A stretch of 43,714 nucleotides of DNA from Ruminococcus flavefaciens (GCA_902760805.1 CACWHY010000017.1:1-43714), one strand, 5' to 3'; numbered from the stretch's first letter, positions 33,038-42,192 are shown. The notes: generated from the sequence alone by a model not told the origin. Translations and numbers: made by a program.

Positions 33038-35119
33038 ATGAAAGACTACGCTGTCAACAAGATAAGAAATATCGCTCTTGCCGGTCATAACGGCTCAGGT
33101 AAAACTTCACTGGCAGAGGCTCTGCTGTACAAAGCAGGTGCTTCAGACCGCCTTGGAAAGACTGCCGACGGTACAACTGTATGCGATTTCGACCCCGAGG
33201 AGATCAAGAGAGCTATCTCTATAAACACATCCCTCGCAGCTTTTGAATATAACGACATGAAGATCAACCTTCTGGACACTCCCGGCTTGTTCGATTTCGC
33301 AGCCGAGATGATCGAGGGTATTCGTGCTTCCGACACGGTCATGATCACTGTTTCCGCAAAGTCCGGCGTTAAGGTGGGCACAAGGAAGGCCTACGCAGAG
33401 GCTGTCAAGCAGAACAAGTCTAAGATGTTCGTCGTTACAAAGATCGACGATAAGGACGCTAACTTCTTCAACGTTTTCACTGACCTGAAAACTGTTTTCG
33501 GACCTACAGTTTGCCCTGTAGTAGTTCCTGTAATAAGCGGTGGCCAGATCGTTTCCTATGTGAATCTCATCGAGATGAAGGCTTACAAGTACGACGGCAA
33601 GGGCAATCCTATCGAGACAGATATGCCCACAGCTGAGATCTCAGAGAAGTTCGAGTACCGTGTTGACGGTCTCGTAGCTGCCGTTTCTGAGGCCGTTGCT
33701 GAGACCTCAGACGAGCTCATGGAGAAGTTCTTCGAGGGCGAGCCCTTCACTCAGAAGGAGCTGATCGACGGTATCCACGACGGTATGAACAGAGGTATCA
33801 TCACTCCCGTAGTTTGCACCTCTGCCGCAGATCTTTCCGGTATAGATATGCTGCTGAAGGAGATCGAGCTCCTGCTGCCGGCTCCTGATGAGGTTGCCGC
33901 TGAGGAGGCAACTACTTCCTCTCAGGACGTTATCGAGGTGCCCTGCTCAAAGGAGGATCCCCTCTCAGCTTACGTTTTCAAGACAGTTGCAGATCCCTTC
34001 GTTGGAAAGATGTCATTTATCCGCATAAATTCCGGTACTCTCAAGGCTAACAGCGAGGCTGCTAACTCCAGAACAGGCAGCTCTGAGAAGATCGGCAAGC
34101 TGTACACACTGGTGGGCAAGAAGCAGGTGGAGATGCCTTCCGCAAGCGCCGGAGACATCGTTGTTGCTTCCAAGATCACAGCAAATACAGGCGATACTCT
34201 CTCTGATGCTTCCCGTGTGGTAGAGTTCGCAGCTATGGAATTCCCACGTCCCTGCTACTCAATGGCTGTTAAGGCCAAGGCTCAGGGCGACGAGGCTAAG
34301 ATCTCAGCAAGTATGCAGAGACTCACTGAGGAGGATCCTACCCTCACTTACTCTCAGAACGATAGCACCAAGGAGCAGATCCTCAGCGGTCTGGGCGAGC
34401 AGCACATCGAGGTGGCCGCAGCAAAGGTCAAGTCCAAGTTCGGCGTTGACATCGAGCTGACAGTTCCTAAGATCGCATACAAGGAGACTATCCGCAAGAA
34501 GGTCAAGGTCCAGGGACGCCACAAGAAGCAGTCCGGCGGACACGGCCAGTTCGGTGACGTTTGGATCGAGTTCGAGCCCTGCGTAAGCGATGAGCTGGTA
34601 TTCGAGGAGAAAATCTTCGGCGGCGCTGTTCCCAAGAACTTCTTCCCCGCAGTTCAGAAGGGTCTTGAGGAGTCCGTAAAGAAGGGCGTTCTCGCAGGCT
34701 GCCCAGTAGTTGGCCTGAAGGCTATCCTGGTAGACGGATCCTACCACCCGGTAGATTCCTCAGAAATGGCATTCAAGACCGCCGCTTCCATCGCATATAA
34801 GGAAGGCGTTCGTCAGGCAGATCCCGTTATGCTTGAGCCAATCGGCGAGTTGAACGTTATCGCTCCCGATGACAACACCGGCGACATCATGGGCGAGCTC
34901 AACAAGCGTCGTGGCAGAGTTCTCGGCATGGAGCCTGTAGAGCACGGCACTACAAAGATCATCGCTGAGGTGCCTGAGCGTGAGATGCACGATTTCGCAA
35001 TGTACCTCCGCCAGACCACAAGAGGAATGGGCAGCTTCACATTTGACTTCCTCAGATATGAGCAGCTCCCCGCAAACCTCCTTGCAGAGGTCATCTCAAC
35101 AGTTAATTCAGAGGAATAA
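33038..35119 (+). CDS. EF-G-like translation GTPase, atypical subfamily
   Basis: 693 residues with all five EF-G domains in order. The G domain is divergent: G1 is GHNGSGKT (16-23) instead of AHIDAGKT, switch II is DTPGLFDF (80-87) with Leu84 where canonical EF-G has the catalytic His, and G4 is TKID (134-137) instead of NKxD. Domain IV (GRHKKQSGGHGQFGDVWIEF, then GGAVPKNFFPAVQKG) and domain V are well kept. This fits the second EF-G subfamily of clostridia (often called EF-G-like or FusA2) rather than the essential FusA. The frame is open upstream, but GGAGGAG precedes ATG 33038. It has its own promoter and terminator. Codon bias is strong, suggesting high expression. Confidence 0.9.
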   Translation: MKDYAVNKIRNIALAGHNGSGKTSLAEALLYKAGASDRLGKTADGTTVCDFDPEEIKRAISINTSLAAFEYNDMKINLLDTPGLFDFAAEMIEGIRASDTVMITVSAKSGVKVGTRKAYAEAVKQNKSKMFVVTKIDDKDANFFNVFTDLKTVFGPTVCPVVVPVISGGQIVSYVNLIEMKAYKYDGKGNPIETDMPTAEISEKFEYRVDGLVAAVSEAVAETSDELMEKFFEGEPFTQKELIDGIHDGMNRGIITPVVCTSAADLSGIDMLLKEIELLLPAPDEVAAEEATTSSQDVIEVPCSKEDPLSAYVFKTVADPFVGKMSFIRINSGTLKANSEAANSRTGSSEKIGKLYTLVGKKQVEMPSASAGDIVVASKITANTGDTLSDASRVVEFAAMEFPRPCYSMAVKAKAQGDEAKISASMQRLTEEDPTLTYSQNDSTKEQILSGLGEQHIEVAAAKVKSKFGVDIELTVPKIAYKETIRKKVKVQGRHKKQSGGHGQFGDVWIEFEPCVSDELVFEEKIFGGAVPKNFFPAVQKGLEESVKKGVLAGCPVVGLKAILVDGSYHPVDSSEMAFKTAASIAYKEGVRQADPVMLEPIGELNVIAPDDNTGDIMGELNKRRGRVLGMEPVEHGTTKIIAEVPEREMHDFAMYLRQTTRGMGSFTFDFLRYEQLPANLLAEVISTVNSEE

Positions 35120-35126
35120 AACTAAG

Positions 35127-35156
35127 GCCTCCTATGGAAACATAGGAGGCTTTTTT
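35127..35156 (+). terminator. terminator of the EF-G-like gene
   Basis: A perfect 10-bp stem GCCTCCTATG/CATAGGAGGC with a GAAA tetraloop and six Ts. Confidence 0.95.
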
Positions 35157-35164
35157 GTGCCATT

Positions 35165-36082
35165 TCAGAAGGTCGTCTCGATGATCCTGGTACATTCCGG
35201 AGCAGAATACCGCCAGCTGTCCAAATGCCCGTCATTCAAGAAATACCGCAGGCTGCTCTTCTGAGGAGGAACAGCTCCCGTGTCAACGATGATCAGCTTG
35301 ATCTTCATCTTTTCCGGGATCATAGCCTTTATGTAAACGCTGACCCTGTCTCCCGGCTCAACTCCGGGGCGAAGCTCAGCAAGTCCGGCAAGATTAGGGG
35401 CAAGCTCCACAAAAATGCCGTAGTCCTCCACGGAGCGCACTACTCCGGAGACAGTTTCTCCCGGCGAGAAGAGAGCAGCATTTTCCTGCCAGGTGCCAAG
35501 GAGCTCCTTATGAGAAAGGCAGAGCCTGTGACCGTCACGGCTGCGCACCACAGCCCGGATATCCTGTCCGATCTGAAATCTGTCCGAGGGGTGGCCTATC
35601 CTGGAAACTGAGATCATGTCGATCGGGATAAGTGAGGGAACTCCGCAGCCAATATCCACGAAGCAGCCGAATTTCTCCAGGTGAGTGATCTTCGCCCCGA
35701 TAATGTCTCCCGGCACCAGCTTGTCTGCATATCGTTCAAGGCACTCCTCCTGAGCACTTTTTCGGGAGAGCATAGCTCTGACCTGACCGCTGCTGTCCAG
35801 GCAAAGCTCGGTCACCTTGAAGGCCACGATCTTTCCCACACGGGAGATCAGAGCGATGTCACGGGTAGTGCCCTCCCTGATCCCTATAGCGCCCTCCTCA
35901 CGGGGGATAAGGCCTGTTCCGCAGGGAAGCTCCACGATCAGGTCGTGGCCGCCCGTGCAAACAGCTGCTGGAGCCTCAAGGATGATCCCATTTTCCATGG
36001 CCTCCGAAAGCCCCTTTGCCGAAGCGATGAGCCTTTGATTTTCCTCAGTTCTGTAGATGCTGCCCTCTGGTCTGTAGCTCAT
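35165..36082 (-). CDS. S1 RNA-binding domain protein (RpsA-like)
   Basis: A 305-residue cytosolic protein with two clear S1 domains, residues about 120-190 (LVPGDIIGAKITHLEKFGCF, then VDIGCGVPSLIP) and about 210-265 (PGETVSGVVRSVEDYGIFVE), and a probable degenerate one at 40-110. It resembles the short S1-like proteins of clostridia that take the RpsA name in databases although Firmicute ribosomes do not need a true S1. It probably binds mRNA or ribosomes. GGAGGT lies 6 nt before ATG. It converges on the EF-G-like gene and may share its terminator hairpin. I see no convincing promoter upstream. Confidence 0.83.
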   Translation of the reverse strand: MSYRPEGSIYRTEENQRLIASAKGLSEAMENGIILEAPAAVCTGGHDLIVELPCGTGLIPREEGAIGIREGTTRDIALISRVGKIVAFKVTELCLDSSGQVRAMLSRKSAQEECLERYADKLVPGDIIGAKITHLEKFGCFVDIGCGVPSLIPIDMISVSRIGHPSDRFQIGQDIRAVVRSRDGHRLCLSHKELLGTWQENAALFSPGETVSGVVRSVEDYGIFVELAPNLAGLAELRPGVEPGDRVSVYIKAMIPEKMKIKLIIVDTGAVPPQKSSLRYFLNDGHLDSWRYSAPECTRIIETTF

Positions 36083-36271
36083 TTTTCTACCTCCATAAAA
36101 ATAAACTTTCCCGGCTGACCGGTCTTACTAAAGCATATTCAGCATGAGCAGTTTTCAGAACTGTGTAAGCCTATGGAAACTGACGGTGGGTGATTTTAGT
36201 AGACTTCCATATGTTTTGGAGGGCGATCTTATTATTATTTACCAAAAACAAAAAAATATACCCCGTTTGTA
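36083..36271. other. intergenic region between divergent S1 and DUF951 genes
   Basis: No gene is visible. It holds the S1-gene ribosome site, a short AGTT/AACT hairpin near 36150, and A-rich sequence before the DUF951 promoter. Confidence 0.5.
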
Positions 36272-36300
36272 TTGATTTAAGCGGAGTTTTGGGTTATAAT
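36272..36300 (+). promoter_or_regulatory. sigma-A promoter of the DUF951-prfA-tsaC-coaE unit
   Basis: TTGATT (36272-36277), 17 nt, TATAAT (36295-36300). Confidence 0.82.
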
Positions 36301-36342
36301 ATATGGTGCACGATTTTTTGTACGTCGGAAGGAGTGAGCGGG

Positions 36343-36531
36343 TTGGATATAAGACCGGGCGACGTCCTTACAATGAAAAAAAACCACCCTTGCGGCGCTA
36401 ACGAGATGTTCGTTATCCGCTCCGGAATGGACTTCCGGCTGCGCTGCGTGAAATGCTCAAGAGAATTCATGGTACCAAGAAACAAGATAGAGAAAAGTAT
36501 CAAAAAAGTGACAAGACAGAACGAGGAATAG
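36343..36531 (+). CDS. DUF951 family protein
   Basis: A 62-residue protein beginning at TTG, with AAGGAGTG 6 nt upstream. MDIRPGDVLTMKKNHPCGAN, DFRLRCVKCSREFMVPR and KIEKSIKK match DUF951, a small Firmicute family often found near translation or chromosome-partition genes. Cys17, Cys35 and Cys38 could bind a metal. The function is unknown. It lies 47 nt before prfA on one transcript. Confidence 0.88.
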   Translation: MDIRPGDVLTMKKNHPCGANEMFVIRSGMDFRLRCVKCSREFMVPRNKIEKSIKKVTRQNEE

Positions 36532-36578
36532 CCGGAGACAGCCTTTTCATCGATAGCTATCCATAAAGGAGAATGGAA

Positions 36579-37652
36579 ATGTTTGAAAAGCTCGCTGTGA
36601 TGGAGCAGAAATATGAGGAGATCAGCGCTAGGCTCTCGGAGCCGGAGACAGTGTCCGACAACAAGCTGTACACCCAGCTCATGAAGGACTTTAAGAACAT
36701 GACTCCCATTATCGAGAAATTTCGGGAATTTAAGAAGGCCCAGTCAAATTTCGAGGAGGCTAGAGAGCTCCTTGATGCCGGCTGGCTGGATAAGGATATG
36801 AAGGAGCTGGCTCAGTCTGAGCTGGAGGAAAGCAAGGCGCAAATGGAGACCTTCTCCGAGGAGCTGAAGATCCTCCTTCTGCCAAAGGATCCCAACGATG
36901 ATAAGAACGTTATCATCGAGATCCGTGGCGGCGCAGGCGGTGAGGAGGCCTCTCTTTTTGCCAATTCCCTTTACCGTATGTATACAATGTACGCCGAGTC
37001 CCAGGGCTGGAAGCAGGAGGTGCTCTCCGCTAATCCAACGGAGCTGGGCGGATTTAAGGAGATCAGCTTCTCCATTGAGGGCGAAGGCGCTTACTCAAGA
37101 CTGAAATATGAGAGCGGCGTCCATCGTGTCCAGAGAGTCCCCGAAACTGAGTCTCAGGGCAGGATCCATACCTCTACAGTCACCGTGGCTGTGCTGGTGG
37201 AGGCCGACGAGGTTGAGCTGAACATCGACCCAACTGACCTGAAGATCGACTACTTCCGTGCAAGCGGAGCAGGCGGTCAGCATATCAATAAGACCGAATC
37301 TGCCGTCCGTATCACTTATCTGCCAACGAATGTGGTGGTGGAGTGCCAGGACGAGCGCAGTCAGCATAAAAACAAGGACAAGGCAATGAAGATCCTCCGC
37401 AGCCGTATCTACGAGGCTATGCGGGAGGAGCAGGACGCAAAGATCGCCTCTGAGCGCCGTATGCAGGTGGGAACAGGCGACCGCTCCGAAAGGATCCGCA
37501 CCTATAACTTCCCTCAGGGAAGGCTCACCGATCACCGCATAGGACTGACCATCTACCGTCTTGAGGACGTTATGAACGGCAGCCTTGATGAGGTCTTCGA
37601 TGCCCTTGCTACAGCAGATCAGGCCGCTAAGCTGGCCAGTCAGGAGGGCTGA
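36579..37652 (+). CDS. prfA: peptide chain release factor 1
   Basis: It ends translation at UAA and UAG. The 357 residues carry the GGQ motif (232-234, in ASGAGGQHINKTESAVR) that triggers peptide release, and the codon-recognition region with PET (188-190) in RVPETESQGRIHTSTVT, the position of the RF1 P-x-T tripeptide. AAAGGAG is 7 nt before ATG 36579; the ATG at 36573 is too close. The product is methylated by PrmC in most bacteria, but no prmC is seen here. tsaC follows after 1 nt. Confidence 0.96.
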   Translation: MFEKLAVMEQKYEEISARLSEPETVSDNKLYTQLMKDFKNMTPIIEKFREFKKAQSNFEEARELLDAGWLDKDMKELAQSELEESKAQMETFSEELKILLLPKDPNDDKNVIIEIRGGAGGEEASLFANSLYRMYTMYAESQGWKQEVLSANPTELGGFKEISFSIEGEGAYSRLKYESGVHRVQRVPETESQGRIHTSTVTVAVLVEADEVELNIDPTDLKIDYFRASGAGGQHINKTESAVRITYLPTNVVVECQDERSQHKNKDKAMKILRSRIYEAMREEQDAKIASERRMQVGTGDRSERIRTYNFPQGRLTDHRIGLTIYRLEDVMNGSLDEVFDALATADQAAKLASQEG

Positions 37653-37653
37653 T

Positions 37654-38667
37654 ATGGAGGAAACTATTCTTCTTGGCACCTCAGATGCTCAGCTGAAGAT
37701 CGCAGCTCAGGCTCTCAAGGAGGGCAAGGTGGTGGGCATCCCCACAGAGACTGTCTACGGACTTGCTGCTGATGCTACAAATGAGGAGGCTGTTCGGAAG
37801 GTCTTTGCCGCAAAGGGCAGACCCGGTGACAACCCCCTGATCGTACACCTGGCTGATTTTTCTCAGGCAGAGCAGTACACGAGCTATATCCCGCCGCTTG
37901 CCAAAAAACTGGCGCAGGCTTTCTGCCCCGGACCCCTTACCATGGTCATGCCCAAAAATGACCGCATCCCCATGGCCACATCCGGCGGCCTTGATACAGT
38001 TGGCATAAGAGTTCCCTCACATCCTGTCATGCACAGGCTCCTGGAGCTCTCAGGCCTGGCTATCGCTGCGCCCTCTGCCAACAGATCCGGCTATCCCAGC
38101 CCAACAACTGCCCGCCATGTTATGGACGACATGACCGGCAAGATCTTCGGCGTCATCGACGGGGGAGCCTGTGAATTCGGCGTGGAGTCCACCGTGATCT
38201 CCTTCGACAGCGAGACAGTTGTCAGGATCCTGCGGCCGGGCTGCGTTACAAGAGATATGCTGCTTCCTTACTGCGAGGACGTTATCATCGACAAGGCGAT
38301 CCTCAGCGAGGTGGCTGCCGGCGAGAAGGTGGCTTCTCCCGGAATGAAATACAAGCATTATTCCCCAAAGGCCAACGTTGTTCTCGTTGAGGGCAGCGCT
38401 GAGGCTTTGAAAAAATTCCTGCAAGACAAGGGCGAGACAAGCTGCTATGCTCTTCTTTATGCCCAGCAGGATGACTTTCCCTGCAAGGTGATTACCTACG
38501 GCACCGACAGCTCTGCACAGGCACATCTGGTATTCCAGTGCCTTCGTGAGCTGGACGACCTTGGCGCTGGTACAGTTTATGTGCAGGCGCCTTCCAAGGA
38601 GGGCGTTGGCCTTGCAGTCTACAACCGCCTTATCAGGGCGGCAGGATTCGAGGTGATAAGGTTATGA
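37654..38667 (+). CDS. ywlC: L-threonylcarbamoyladenylate synthase (Sua5/YwlC type)
   Basis: It makes threonylcarbamoyl-AMP for the t6A37 modification of ANN-decoding tRNAs. The 337 residues comprise a YrdC domain (VVGIPTETVYGLAADA, KGRPGDNPLIVH, FCPGPLTMVM, PSANRSGYPSPT) and, after linker GMKYKHYSPKA, the extra Sua5 domain. That makes it the long Sua5 form rather than TsaC. The start ATG is 1 nt after the prfA stop, with CAGGAGG in prfA. It overlaps coaE by 4 nt. Confidence 0.95.
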   Translation: MEETILLGTSDAQLKIAAQALKEGKVVGIPTETVYGLAADATNEEAVRKVFAAKGRPGDNPLIVHLADFSQAEQYTSYIPPLAKKLAQAFCPGPLTMVMPKNDRIPMATSGGLDTVGIRVPSHPVMHRLLELSGLAIAAPSANRSGYPSPTTARHVMDDMTGKIFGVIDGGACEFGVESTVISFDSETVVRILRPGCVTRDMLLPYCEDVIIDKAILSEVAAGEKVASPGMKYKHYSPKANVVLVEGSAEALKKFLQDKGETSCYALLYAQQDDFPCKVITYGTDSSAQAHLVFQCLRELDDLGAGTVYVQAPSKEGVGLAVYNRLIRAAGFEVIRL

Positions 38668-39314
38668 ACAGTCTTGAGGGCGTCATGGTCGTTGGCCTGA
38701 CAGGTCAGACCGGCGCCGGAAAAAGCACCGTTTCGCAGGTCTTTGCTTCCAACGGATTTGCAGTCATAAACGCAGATCAGGTGGCCAGGAAGGTCGTGGA
38801 AAAGGGCAGCAGATGCCTGGACGAGATCAGTGAGATGTTCGGCAAGGAAGTGCTCCTGTCTGACGGAACACTTGACCGAAAGCTCCTTGGGAACATCGTT
38901 TTCTCTGATAAGACCAAGCTGGAAACTCTCAATACTCTCATTTATCCTTATATCACAGGCGAGATCCTCAGGCAGATCAAAGCTCACTCTCTCAGCGGTG
39001 AGAAGCTGATCCTGCTGGATGCTCCCACACTTTTTGAGAGCCGGGCAGACGATTTCTGCGAGATCATTATCTCAGTTCTTGCCCAGCCTGAGCTCCGTGA
39101 GAGGAGAATAATCATGAGGGACAGCATAACTCCCGAGCAGGCTCGCAGACGTATGGAGTCCCAGCTGCCGGAGGAATTCTTCATCTCTCATTCCGACTAC
39201 ATCATAACGAATAACGGCCCTATCGAATGTGTCAGCGAGATCTCAAAGGAGGTCTCAGACAAGATCAGGGACTATTATAAAAACAAGCTGGACCCTGCGG
39301 CCAGAGTCAGCTGA
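38664..39314 (+). CDS. coaE: dephospho-CoA kinase
   Basis: It phosphorylates dephospho-CoA, the last step of coenzyme A synthesis. The 216 residues have the P-loop GLTGQTGAGKSTV, the substrate segment NADQVARKVVEKG, and the LID region QPELRERRIIMRDSITPEQA. The start overlaps the ywlC stop (ATGA). The length is slightly above the usual 200. Confidence 0.93.
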   Translation: MNSLEGVMVVGLTGQTGAGKSTVSQVFASNGFAVINADQVARKVVEKGSRCLDEISEMFGKEVLLSDGTLDRKLLGNIVFSDKTKLETLNTLIYPYITGEILRQIKAHSLSGEKLILLDAPTLFESRADDFCEIIISVLAQPELRERRIIMRDSITPEQARRRMESQLPEEFFISHSDYIITNNGPIECVSEISKEVSDKIRDYYKNKLDPAARVS

Positions 39315-39335
39315 TAATTCTACGGAGGCGATATT

Positions 39336-40736
39336 ATGGCAGATAACAGTGCTGTAAAGGAATTAAAGGAAAAGCTCATGTTTACAAGGAAGAACGGCTA
39401 TGAGCGAACTGACGAGAGGGAGATCTCACAGATCATGGAGTTCGCTGAGGACTACAAGGCCTTCCTGGACTCGGCTAAGACCGAGCGTGAGGCTGTTGTG
39501 GCAGCAAGGGCTGTTCTTGAGGCAAAGGGCTTTAAGGAATACAAGAAGGGCATGGAGCTCAAGCCCGGCGATAAGATCTTTCGCTGCAACAGGGGAAAGT
39601 CTCTGGTGATCTCAGTCATCGGAACTGCTCCTATCTCTGAGGGCGTAAAGCTTTGTGCTGCACATATCGACTCGCCCAGACTTGACCTGAAGCAGAATCC
39701 TCTTTATGAGGACACCGACATGGCTCTGTTCAAGACACATTATTACGGTGGCATCAAGAAGTATCAGTGGACAACGATCCCGCTGGCTCTCCACGGCGTT
39801 ATCATCAAGGCCGACGGTACTTCCGTGACAGTATCTATCGGCGAGGACGAGAACGACCCTGTTTTTTGCGTAACTGACCTGCTGCCTCATCTTGCTCAGG
39901 AGCAGATGAAGAAGCCCCTTGCTCAGGGCATCAGCGGCGAGCAGCTCAACGTGCTCATCGGCTCAAGACCCTTCCTTAGCGATGGCGAGAGCGAGGGCGT
40001 AAAGCTGAACATACTGAACATCCTTTTCGAGAAATACGGCATTACCGAGGCCGACTTCATTTCTTCCGAGCTGGAGGTCGTTCCTGCTTTCAAGGCTAAG
40101 GACATCGGCTTCGACCGCAGTATGATCGGCGGCTACGGCCACGACGACCGCTGCTGCTCATATCCTGCTCTGAGAGCTGCTGTTCACTGTACAGCTCCCG
40201 TACACACCTCTGTGACTGTCCTCACAGATAAGGAGGAGACCGGAAGTGACGGAAATACCGGCCTTTGCTCCTCTTATCTGGAGTATTTCATAGCAGACCT
40301 GGCCGAGGATCTTGGCTCCTGCGGCAGAGACGTGCTCTCAGCTTCTGAGTGCCTTTCAGCTGACGTAAATGCAGCCTTCGACCCCACATTTGCCGACGTG
40401 AACGAGCGTAACAACTGCGCCTACGTCAACAAGGGCGTTTGCATCACAAAATACACCGGCGCAAGAGGAAAGTCCGGCACATCTGATGCCTCAGCTGAGT
40501 TCACAGGCCGTATCAGGCGCCTCATGGACAAGGAGGGCGTTATCTGGCAGACCGGCGAGCTGGGTAAGGTAGATGCCGGCGGCGGCGGAACAGTTGCTGC
40601 TTACATCGCTGATCTGGATGTTGACACTATCGACATCGGAGTCCCTGTGCTGTCAATGCACGCACCCTTTGAGGTGATCTCAAAGCTGGATCTGTACAAC
40701 GCTTATAAGGCTTTTGTTGCCTTTATCAACGACTAA
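39336..40736 (+). CDS. M18-family aminopeptidase
   Basis: A 466-residue zinc aminopeptidase (aminopeptidase I / ApeA type), cytosolic. Metal-site motifs are AAHIDSPRLDLK, DKEETGSDGNTG (catalytic Glu pair), ADVNAAFDP and PVLSMHAPFEV (last His ligand). GYGHDDRCCSYPALRA is a family block. TACGGAGGCGAT precedes the ATG. It removes neutral or acidic N-terminal residues from peptides. It lies in the same direction 21 nt after coaE; a weak terminator follows. Confidence 0.93.
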   Translation: MADNSAVKELKEKLMFTRKNGYERTDEREISQIMEFAEDYKAFLDSAKTEREAVVAARAVLEAKGFKEYKKGMELKPGDKIFRCNRGKSLVISVIGTAPISEGVKLCAAHIDSPRLDLKQNPLYEDTDMALFKTHYYGGIKKYQWTTIPLALHGVIIKADGTSVTVSIGEDENDPVFCVTDLLPHLAQEQMKKPLAQGISGEQLNVLIGSRPFLSDGESEGVKLNILNILFEKYGITEADFISSELEVVPAFKAKDIGFDRSMIGGYGHDDRCCSYPALRAAVHCTAPVHTSVTVLTDKEETGSDGNTGLCSSYLEYFIADLAEDLGSCGRDVLSASECLSADVNAAFDPTFADVNERNNCAYVNKGVCITKYTGARGKSGTSDASAEFTGRIRRLMDKEGVIWQTGELGKVDAGGGGTVAAYIADLDVDTIDIGVPVLSMHAPFEVISKLDLYNAYKAFVAFIND

Positions 40737-40746
40737 AAGAGGAATT

Positions 40747-40778
40747 ACCGCATATCGGAGGCTTCGGTATGCGGTTTT
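40747..40778 (+). terminator. terminator after the M18 aminopeptidase gene
   Basis: ACCGCATA and TATGCGGT pair, with further TCGGA/TTCGG-like contacts inside, followed by only TTTT. It is weaker than others here and nearly touches the next gene's ribosome site. Confidence 0.6.
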
Positions 40779-40799
40779 CCCATGATTGGAGTGTCATAT

Positions 40800-41948
40800 T
40801 TGAACAAAAGAAAGAAGCTAAGGTTTGACAGAGTGCTGCTGGTCATAGCGATCATCGTGATAGCAGTATTGCTGCTGAAAAAATGCGGTAAGGACAGCTC
40901 GCCAACAGATACAGAGAGCGTTCAGGCTGTTGTAACTACCGCTGCCGATGTAGTTTCCACAACTGTCACTACAACTGTGGTCACTACCACGACTCAGCCT
41001 GCGGTCCTTCCATTGGTTGAAGCGCCATATCACCGTTCGGCTGCGGTTTTTTCCGCCGATAGGGGAGAGTTCCTCTACAGCGAGAACCTAAACGTAAAAA
41101 CTGCTCCGGCCAGCCTTACGAAGCTCCTTACAGCCGCAACTGCCATAAAGTACGGCGACCTGAACAGCGTGTACACTGTGGGCTCTGAGCAGGCGCTGGT
41201 GAGCTCCAACTCCAGTATGGCCTACATTCAGGCAGGAGACTCGCTGACCCTGAAGGACCTGATCACGGGTATGCTCATGGCGTCAGGAAACGACGCTGCG
41301 TACACCATTGCTGTTTCTGTGGGAAGAGATGTCTCCGGTTCCGGCCTTACCGATTATGAGGCTGTGGAGGCTTTCTGCGGCCTTATGAACAACACTGCCA
41401 AAGAGATCGGCATGAACGACAGCTGTTTCACTACTCCCGACGGCTGGGACAATGACGGCCAGTATACCACCGCCGCTGACCTTATCGTTCTTGCTGATTG
41501 GGTAATGGAGATCCCTGAGATCCGTCAGATCGTTGGCACTTATCAGGCCTCGATCTCTTCCTACGGCGGAGTGCCCTATACCTGGACCAACTCTAACCTT
41601 CTGCTGGACCCCACCTCTGGCTATTACAGGGAGAACGTTATCGGCATAAAGACCGGTACGACTTACTATGCCGGAAACAGCCTCCTTGCGGCCTTTACAT
41701 CAGGCGGCGAGACTTTGATCTCGGTGGTGACCGGCTGTGAAACTGACTACGACAGGTACGAGCTTACCATTGAGCTGATGGATCTTTGCAGCAGCGCTCC
41801 TGTCCAGCAGATCCTTCCGGAAAACAGCTCTGCGGAGCCCTCTTTGCAGGAAGCCACACAGGAGACCGTTCCTCAGGAGGATCCTTTGGGAGAGAGCTCT
41901 CAGGAGGAAGTTCAGCCTACTACCTACAAAAATCCGTTGTTAAACTAA
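40800..41948 (+). CDS. D-alanyl-D-alanine carboxypeptidase (low-mass PBP)
   Basis: A 382-residue membrane-anchored penicillin-binding protein trimming peptidoglycan stem peptides. An N-terminal helix (about 8-27, LLVIAIIVIAVLLL) anchors it; a Thr/Val-rich linker (about 45-66) follows. The peptidase domain has SLTK (Ser105), SGN (162-164) and KTG (284-286), the three active-site motifs of the S11 family. The C-terminus is Gln/Glu/Ser/Pro-rich without the usual amphipathic anchor. I prefer the TTG start at 40800, 8 nt after GGAG; ATG 40782 has no site. Similar Thr-rich linker to the GH25 lipoprotein. Confidence 0.92.
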   Translation: MNKRKKLRFDRVLLVIAIIVIAVLLLKKCGKDSSPTDTESVQAVVTTAADVVSTTVTTTVVTTTTQPAVLPLVEAPYHRSAAVFSADRGEFLYSENLNVKTAPASLTKLLTAATAIKYGDLNSVYTVGSEQALVSSNSSMAYIQAGDSLTLKDLITGMLMASGNDAAYTIAVSVGRDVSGSGLTDYEAVEAFCGLMNNTAKEIGMNDSCFTTPDGWDNDGQYTTAADLIVLADWVMEIPEIRQIVGTYQASISSYGGVPYTWTNSNLLLDPTSGYYRENVIGIKTGTTYYAGNSLLAAFTSGGETLISVVTGCETDYDRYELTIELMDLCSSAPVQQILPENSSAEPSLQEATQETVPQEDPLGESSQEEVQPTTYKNPLLN

Positions 41949-41968
41949 TTAAATAAGTCTGCGCCCCC

Positions 41969-41997
41969 TTGACAACAGAGCCCCTTTGTAGTATAAT
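41969..41997 (+). promoter_or_regulatory. sigma-A promoter of tRNA-Pro
   Basis: TTGACA (41969-41974), 17 nt, TATAAT (41992-41997), 14 nt before the mature tRNA. Confidence 0.92.
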
Positions 41998-42011
41998 ATT
42001 TATGTTATATT

Positions 42012-42088
42012 CGAGGTGTGGCTCAGTTTGGTAGAGTACTACGTTCGGGACGTAGGGGCCGCAGGTTCAAATCCTGTCACCTCGACCA
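42012..42088 (+). tRNA. tRNA-Pro, anticodon CGG
   Basis: 77 nt cloverleaf: acceptor CGAGGTG/CACCTCG, anticodon stem CTACG/CGTAG with loop TTCGGGA (anticodon CGG, reading CCG), T-loop GGTTCAAATCC, encoded CCA (42086-42088). The integrase gene just beyond points at its 3' end, so this gene is the likely insertion site of the element on the right. Confidence 0.97.
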
Positions 42089-42090
42089 TG

Positions 42091-42138
42091 AAAAAAGCTC
42101 TGTAAATGCCGATTTTAAGGCAAATACAGAGCTTTTTT
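42091..42138. terminator. bidirectional terminator between tRNA-Pro and the integrase
   Basis: A 14-bp perfect outer stem (AAAAAAGCTCTGTA and complement), a 2x2 mismatch and inner TGCC/GGCA. T-runs exist in both directions, so it can end the tRNA transcript and the integrase transcript. Confidence 0.88.
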
Positions 42139-42192
42139 CTTTTTGTCTCCGTAGGACAAAAAAGGGTAAAAATAGGTCAAAAAAGTATGGGT

